Below the pieces are notes generated by a model that had not been told where the DNA came from, made no database searches, and worked only from the letters and a program-made list of their open reading frames with translations. Position numbers and translations under genes: made by a program. A DNA stretch of 64,000 bases from Acanthopleura granulata (Eukaryota > Mollusca > Polyplacophora > Chitonida > Chitonidae): the NCBI GenBank assembly GCA_016165875.1, contig JABBOT010000005.1, positions 18,459,131 through 18,523,130 on the forward strand, given 5' to 3'. Below are positions 58,586 to 64,000 of the stretch, piece after piece. Position 1 is the stretch's first letter, and every line of letters starts with the position of its first letter.

Positions 58586-61500
58586 TGGCCTGTCATGTGA
58601 AAACCATTGTACCTTGTAAACTAGCAGGCATGTTTCCAGGTGTATACATGAGATTCCTGTGACAAAACCATTGTACCTTGTCAACTAGCTGACAGGTTTC
58701 CAGATGTATGTGTGGTCATACGACAACCATTGCACCTTGCCAAATAGCTGACAGGTTTCAAGGTGTATGTGTGATCATATCATTTTTTATGACAACCATT
58801 GTACCTTGTAACTAGCTGACAGGTGTCCGGGTGTATGCATGGTCAAGTGACAACCATTGTACCTTGCCAACTAGCTGACAGATTTCCAGGTGTATGCATG
58901 GCCATGTGATAACCATTGTACCCTGCCAGGTAGCTGATAGGTGTCCAGGTGTATGCATGGTCATGTGACAACCATTGTACCTTGCCAAATAGCTGACGTG
59001 TCCAGGTGTATGCATGGCCATGTGACAACCACTGTACCTTGCCAACTAGCGGACAGGTGTCCAGGTGTATGCATGACCATGTGATAACCAGTGTACCTTG
59101 CCAACTAGCTGACGTGTACAGGTGTATGCATGGTCATGTGACAACCATTGTACCTTGCCAACTAGCTGACAGGTATCCAGGTGTATGCATGGCCATGTTA
59201 CAACCAGTGTACCTTGCCAACTAGCTGACAGGTGCCCAGGTGTATGCATGGTCATGTGACAACCATTGTACCTTGCCAACTAGCTGACAGGCTTCCAGAT
59301 GTATACATGGTCATGTGACAACCATTGTACCTTGCCAACTAGCTGACAGGTGCCCAGGTGTATGCATGGTCATGTGACAACCATTGTACCTTGCCAACTA
59401 GCTGACAGGCTTCCAGATGTATACATGGTCATGTGACAACCATTGTACCTTGCCAACTAGCTGACAGGTATCCAGGTGTATGCATGGCCATGTTACAACC
59501 AGTGTACCTTGCCAAGTAGCTGACAGGCTTCCAGGTGTATGCAGGATCATGTGACAACCATTGTACCTTGCCACCTAGCTGACAGGTGTCCAGGTGTATC
59601 CATAGTCATGTGACAACCTTTGTATCTTGCCAAGCAGCTGACAGGTTTCCAGGTGTATGCAGGGCCATGTGACAACCATTGTATCTTGCCAACTAGCTGA
59701 CAGATTTCCAGGTGTATGCAGGGTCATGTGACAACCATTGTACCTTGCCAAATAGCTGACAGGCTTCCAGGTGTATGCGTGGTCATGTGATAACCATTGT
59801 ACCTTGCTCCCTAGCTGACAGGCTTCCAGGTGTATGCGTGGTCATGTGACAACCGTAGTACCTTACCAAGTAGCTGACAGCTGTCCAGGTGTATGCATGG
59901 TCATGTGATAACCAGTGTACCTTGCCAACTAGCTGACTGGTGTCCAGGTGTATGCATGTTCAAGTGACAACCATTGTACCTTACCAACTAGCTGACATGT
60001 CCAGGTATGTGACAACCACTGTACCATGTCAACTAGCTGACAGGTGTCCAGGTGTATGCATGGCCATGTGACAACCAGTGTACCTTGCCAAGTAGCTGAC
60101 AGGTGTCCAGATGTATGCATGGTTAGTGACAACCACTGTGCCTTGCCAAGTAGCTGACAGGCTTCCAGGTGTATGCATGGTCATGTGACAACCATTGTAC
60201 CTTGCCAACTAACTGACAGATTTCCAGGTGTATGCAGGGTCATGTGACAACCATTGTACCTTGCCCCCTAGCTGACAGGCTTCCAGGTGTATGCGTGGTC
60301 ATGTGACAACCGTAGTACCTTACCAAGTAGCTGACAGGTGTCCAGGTGTATGCATGGTCATGTGATAACCAGTGTACCTTGCCAACTAGCTGACTGGTGT
60401 CCAGGTGTATGCATGGTCAAGTGACAACCATTGTACCTTACCAACTAGCTGAGAGGTGTCCAGGTGTAAGCATGGTCATGTGACAACCATTGTACCTTGC
60501 CAACCAGCTGACATGTCCAGGTATGTGACAACCACTGTACCATGTCAACTAGCTGACAGGTGTCCAGATGTATGCATGGCCATGTGACAACTAGTGTACC
60601 TTGCCAACTAGCTGACAGGTGTCCAGATGTATGCATGGTTATGTGACAACCACTGTGCCTTGCCAAGTAGCTGACAGGCTTCCAGGTGTATGCATGGTCA
60701 CGTGACAACCATTGTACCTTGCCAACTAACTGAGAGGTGTCCAGGTGTATGCATGGTCATGCGACATCCATTGTACCTTGCCAACTAGCTGACAGGTGTC
60801 CAGGTGTATGCATGGTCATGTGACAACCATTGTACTTTGCCAACTAGCTGACAGGTGTCCAGGTGTATGCATGGCCATGTGACAACCAGTGTACCTTGCC
60901 AAGTAGCTGACAGGTGTCCAGATGTATGCATGGTTATGTGACAACCACTGTGCCTTGCCAAGTAGCTGACAGGTGTCCAGGTGTATGCATGGTCATGTGA
61001 CAACCATTGTACCTTGCCAACTAGCTGACAGGCTTCCAGGTGTATGCATGGTTATGTGACAACCATTGTGCCTTGCCAAGTAGCTGACAGGCTTCCAGGT
61101 GTATGCAGGGTCATGTGATAACCATTGTACCTTGCCAACTAGCTGACAGGCTTCCAGGTGTATGCAGGGTCATGTGATAACCTTTGTACCTTGCCAAGTA
61201 GCTGATTTGTCCAGGTGTATGCTTGGTCATGTGACAACCACTATACCTTGCCAACTAGCTGACAGGCTTCCAGGTGTATGCATGGTCATGTGATAACCAC
61301 TGTACCTTGCCAACTAGCTGACAGGTGTCCAGGTGTATGCATGGCCATGTGACAACCTTTGTACCTTGCCAAGTAGCTGACAGGTGTCCAGATGTATGCA
61401 TGGTCATGTGATAACCAGTGTACCTTGCCAACTAGCTGACAGGCTTCCAGGTGTATGTATGGTCATGTGACAACCATTGTACCTTGCCAACTAACTGACA

Positions 61501-62903
61501 GATTTCCAGGTGTATGCAGGGTCATGTGACAACCATTGTACCTTGCCCCCTAGCTGACAGGCTTCCAGGTATATGCGTGGTCATGTGACAACCATTGTAC
61601 CTTACCAAGCAGCTGACAGGTGTCGAGGTGTATGCATGGTCATGTGATAACCAGTGTACCGTGCCAAGGAGCTGACTGGTGTCCAGGTGTATGCATGGTC
61701 AAGTGACAACCATTGTACCTTGCCAACTAGTTGAGAGGTGTTCAGGTGTATGTATGGTTATGTGACAACCATTGTACCTTGCCAAATAGCTGACAGGTGT
61801 CCAGGTGTATGCACTGTCATGTGACATCCATTGTACCTTGCCAAATAGCTGATAGGTGTCCAGGTGTATGTATGGTTATGTGACAACCATTGTACCTTGC
61901 CAACTAGCTGACAGGCTTCCAGGTGTATGCATTGTTATGTGACAACCACTGTACCTTACCAAGTACCTGACAGGTGTCCAGGTGTATGCATGGTCATGTG
62001 ATAACCAGTGTACCTTGCCAACTAGCTGAAAGGTGTCCAGGTGTAAGCATGGCCATGTGACAAGCACTGTCCCTTGCCAACTAGCTGAAAGGTGTCCAGG
62101 TGTATGCATGGTCATGTGACAGACATTGTACCTTGCCAACTAGCTGAAAGGTGTCCAGGTGTATGCATGGTCATATATATACATTGTACCTTACCAACTA
62201 GCTGACAGGTGTCCAGGTGTATGCGTGGTCATGTGACATCCATTGTACCTTGCCAACTAGCTGACAGGCTTCCAGGTGTATGCGTGGTCATGTGATAACC
62301 ACTGTATCTTGCCAAATAGCTGAGAGGTGTCCAGGTGTATGCATGGTCATGTGACAACCATTGTACCTTGCCAACTAACTGAGAGGTGTCCAGGTGTATG
62401 CATGGTCATGCGACATCCATTGTGCCTTGCCAACTAGCTGACAGGTGTCCAGGTGTATGCATGGTCATGTGACAACCATTGTACTTTGCCAACTAGCTGA
62501 CAGGTGTCCAGGTGTGGCCATGTGACAACCAGTGTACCTTGCCAAGTAGCTGACAGGTGTCCAGATGTATGCATGGTTATGTGACAACCACTGTGCCTTG
62601 CCAAGTAGCTGACAGGCTTCCAGGTGTATGCATGGTCATGTGACAACCATTGTACCTTGCCAACTAGCTGACAGGCTTCCAGGTGTATGCATGGTTATGT
62701 GACAACCATTGTGCCTTGCCAAGTAGCTGACAGGCTTCCAGGTGTATGCAGGGTCATGTGATAACCATTGTATGGTCATGTGAAAGCCAGTGTACCTTGC
62801 CAACTAGTTGGCAGGTGTCCTGGTGTATGCAGGGTCATATGACAACCATTGTACCATGCCCACGAGCTGAGAGGTGTCCAGGTGTATGCATGGTCATGTG
62901 AAA
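58586..62903. repeat. 59-bp minisatellite array, about 73 units, upstream of MAU2
   Basis: The unit begins ACAACCATTGTACCTTGCCA, continues ACTAGCTGACAGGTGTCC and ends AGGTGTATGCATGGTCATGT. Common variants are AGGCTTCC for AGGTGTCC, CAAGTAGC for CAACTAGC, and AACCAGTG for AACCATTG. Dimeric and longer higher-order periods are visible. Edges are more diverged than the centre. The left edge lies about 1.27 kb from the MAU2 ATG. Confidence 0.97.
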
Positions 62904-64000
62904 AACCCCTTGATCTCTTGAATCAATCTGCACCTAAATGTATGAAACTTCACAAGAGTTGATCTCACAGCATATCATACAGTAGAGCAGAAATCATGCT
63001 GAGCATTTACAATAATATATTTGGTCCAAGATTATTACTTTGAAAAATAGTACATCAAATAAGAAAACCAAAAAATAATCAGGTGAAAATTCACCAAATG
63101 CATGCATCGTAGGAACAATGACCTGCACCAATGCGACTGCCTCATCTTGAATCAAACTGTACAACAGCATCTTTATGCACAACAAAAATCGACACTTTTA
63201 ATTACAGTTATCTCAGTCAATTGCCAATAAATTTACAGACAATGAGATGAAAAAAGAAAAAAAATATGGGTTACAAGCAAACACATTTGAACAAATCCGA
63301 CAAAGTAACTGTTGCATGTATTATGGTTGCATACGAAGTAGTGGGTTGTTCTGCAATGTATAAAATCCTAGCTCTCTCCAATGACACACACAGACTTACA
63401 CAGCAACTTTAAATTTTGGTTCATCCTGAAGGAACAAGATGCTAACTCAAACAGCAGTTATATATACATTTCCAAAATTTCTTTTGATTTCTTGTGCCCA
63501 AAACTTTGTTAGGGCTGACTTTCAAACATGGAATTCTCTTAACTACTTCATCCCGGCTGATCTGCAGAGAGGGTGTGCCTTTTCTTGTGATTTCAATCAC
63601 TGGTGATTAAAATGTAAACGTGACGTGGGATTCAGTATTCAGTGAATATATAAACTACCAAACAGATACTCTCAGAATACGGTAAATATGGTTAAAACGT
63701 AGGTTAGGTCTAAAGCTACCACATTAGCAAATGTTCTTCTATTAATTTCTGATCAACAGAATGTACTTTAAAGATCATTTACAGCCCTTTTTCCTGACAT
63801 GCACATATGATGTGAACATATATACATTGTTGTCTTTCAATACTCTCTCCATATTTATTCGTAACAGGCTACATCAGGTGCAAATATGCAACAGAATATT
63901 TGGTCTTTCACAAATCAATTACAGTCTTCTTTCATCACCTGTGTATAGCCTACCTGTACACGGATATAACTATGCATTTCTCATACAATACTGTCCGTCT
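62904..64000. other. Right-end flank, nothing recognised
   Basis: AT-rich DNA after the minisatellite with no supported exon, RNA gene or repeat copy. Confidence 0.5.

Noticed and set aside
58812..62646. Several - strand open frames of 60-90 codons inside the 59-bp array
   Set aside because: They result from a repeat unit lacking stops in several frames; there is no family resemblance and no splice or start context.
58586..62903. CRISPR-like appearance of a regular repeat array
   Set aside because: The units are contiguous with no unique spacers, and the context is eukaryotic.

Overview
The window is animal nuclear DNA. It is AT-rich, the genes are split by many short GT-AG introns, and polyadenylation signals, tRNA-derived SINEs and minisatellites are plentiful. 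No bacterial or organellar genes are visible. Protein similarity and repeat style (a tRNA-headed SINE ending in an AATAAATAAATA-type tail, and the GGGAGATAACTCT-like motif) suggest a lophotrochozoan, most likely a mollusc. This placement is inference; no species can be named from the sequence alone.

Three conserved protein-coding genes were reconstructed exon by exon. (1) On the + strand, about 1957-11837 plus a long 3' UTR, lies the 3' part of a NEDD4/NEDD4L-type HECT E3 ubiquitin ligase: 15 exons, two WW domains and the full HECT domain. The C2 domain and earlier WW domains must lie left of the window. (2) On the - strand, 19613-25262, lies GATAD2/p66, the NuRD subunit that bridges MBD2/3 and CHD4: two coding exons, 752 aa, and a probable 5' UTR exon near 26.4 kb. 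(3) On the - strand, 44253-57314, lies MAU2/SCC4, the cohesin-loader partner of NIPBL: 17 coding exons, about 587 aa, essentially complete apart from a suspected missing micro-exon. The NEDD4 and GATAD2 genes are convergent. MAU2 and GATAD2 are neighbours on the same strand with MAU2 upstream, which is the arrangement I recall at human 19p13.11.

The rest is repeat-rich non-coding DNA. At least a dozen copies or fragments of one tRNA-derived SINE are scattered through introns and spacers; one is 5'-truncated with an 11-bp target-site duplication. A second, unnamed dispersed repeat of about 200 bp occurs four times, always in the same orientation. The GATAD2-MAU2 spacer (about 26.7-44.2 kb) holds a tandem satellite (27.7-29.06 kb), a perfect 410-bp direct duplication (31.2 and 32.4 kb), an unrecognised reading frame (38.04-38.62 kb) and a 17-20-bp minisatellite (43.0-43.5 kb). 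Upstream of MAU2 is a 4.3-kb array of about 73 copies of a 59-bp unit with higher-order structure (58.6-62.9 kb).

The three genes do not form a pathway. MAU2 and GATAD2 both act in the nucleus on chromatin (cohesin loading; NuRD repression), while the NEDD4-type ligase acts mainly at membranes.
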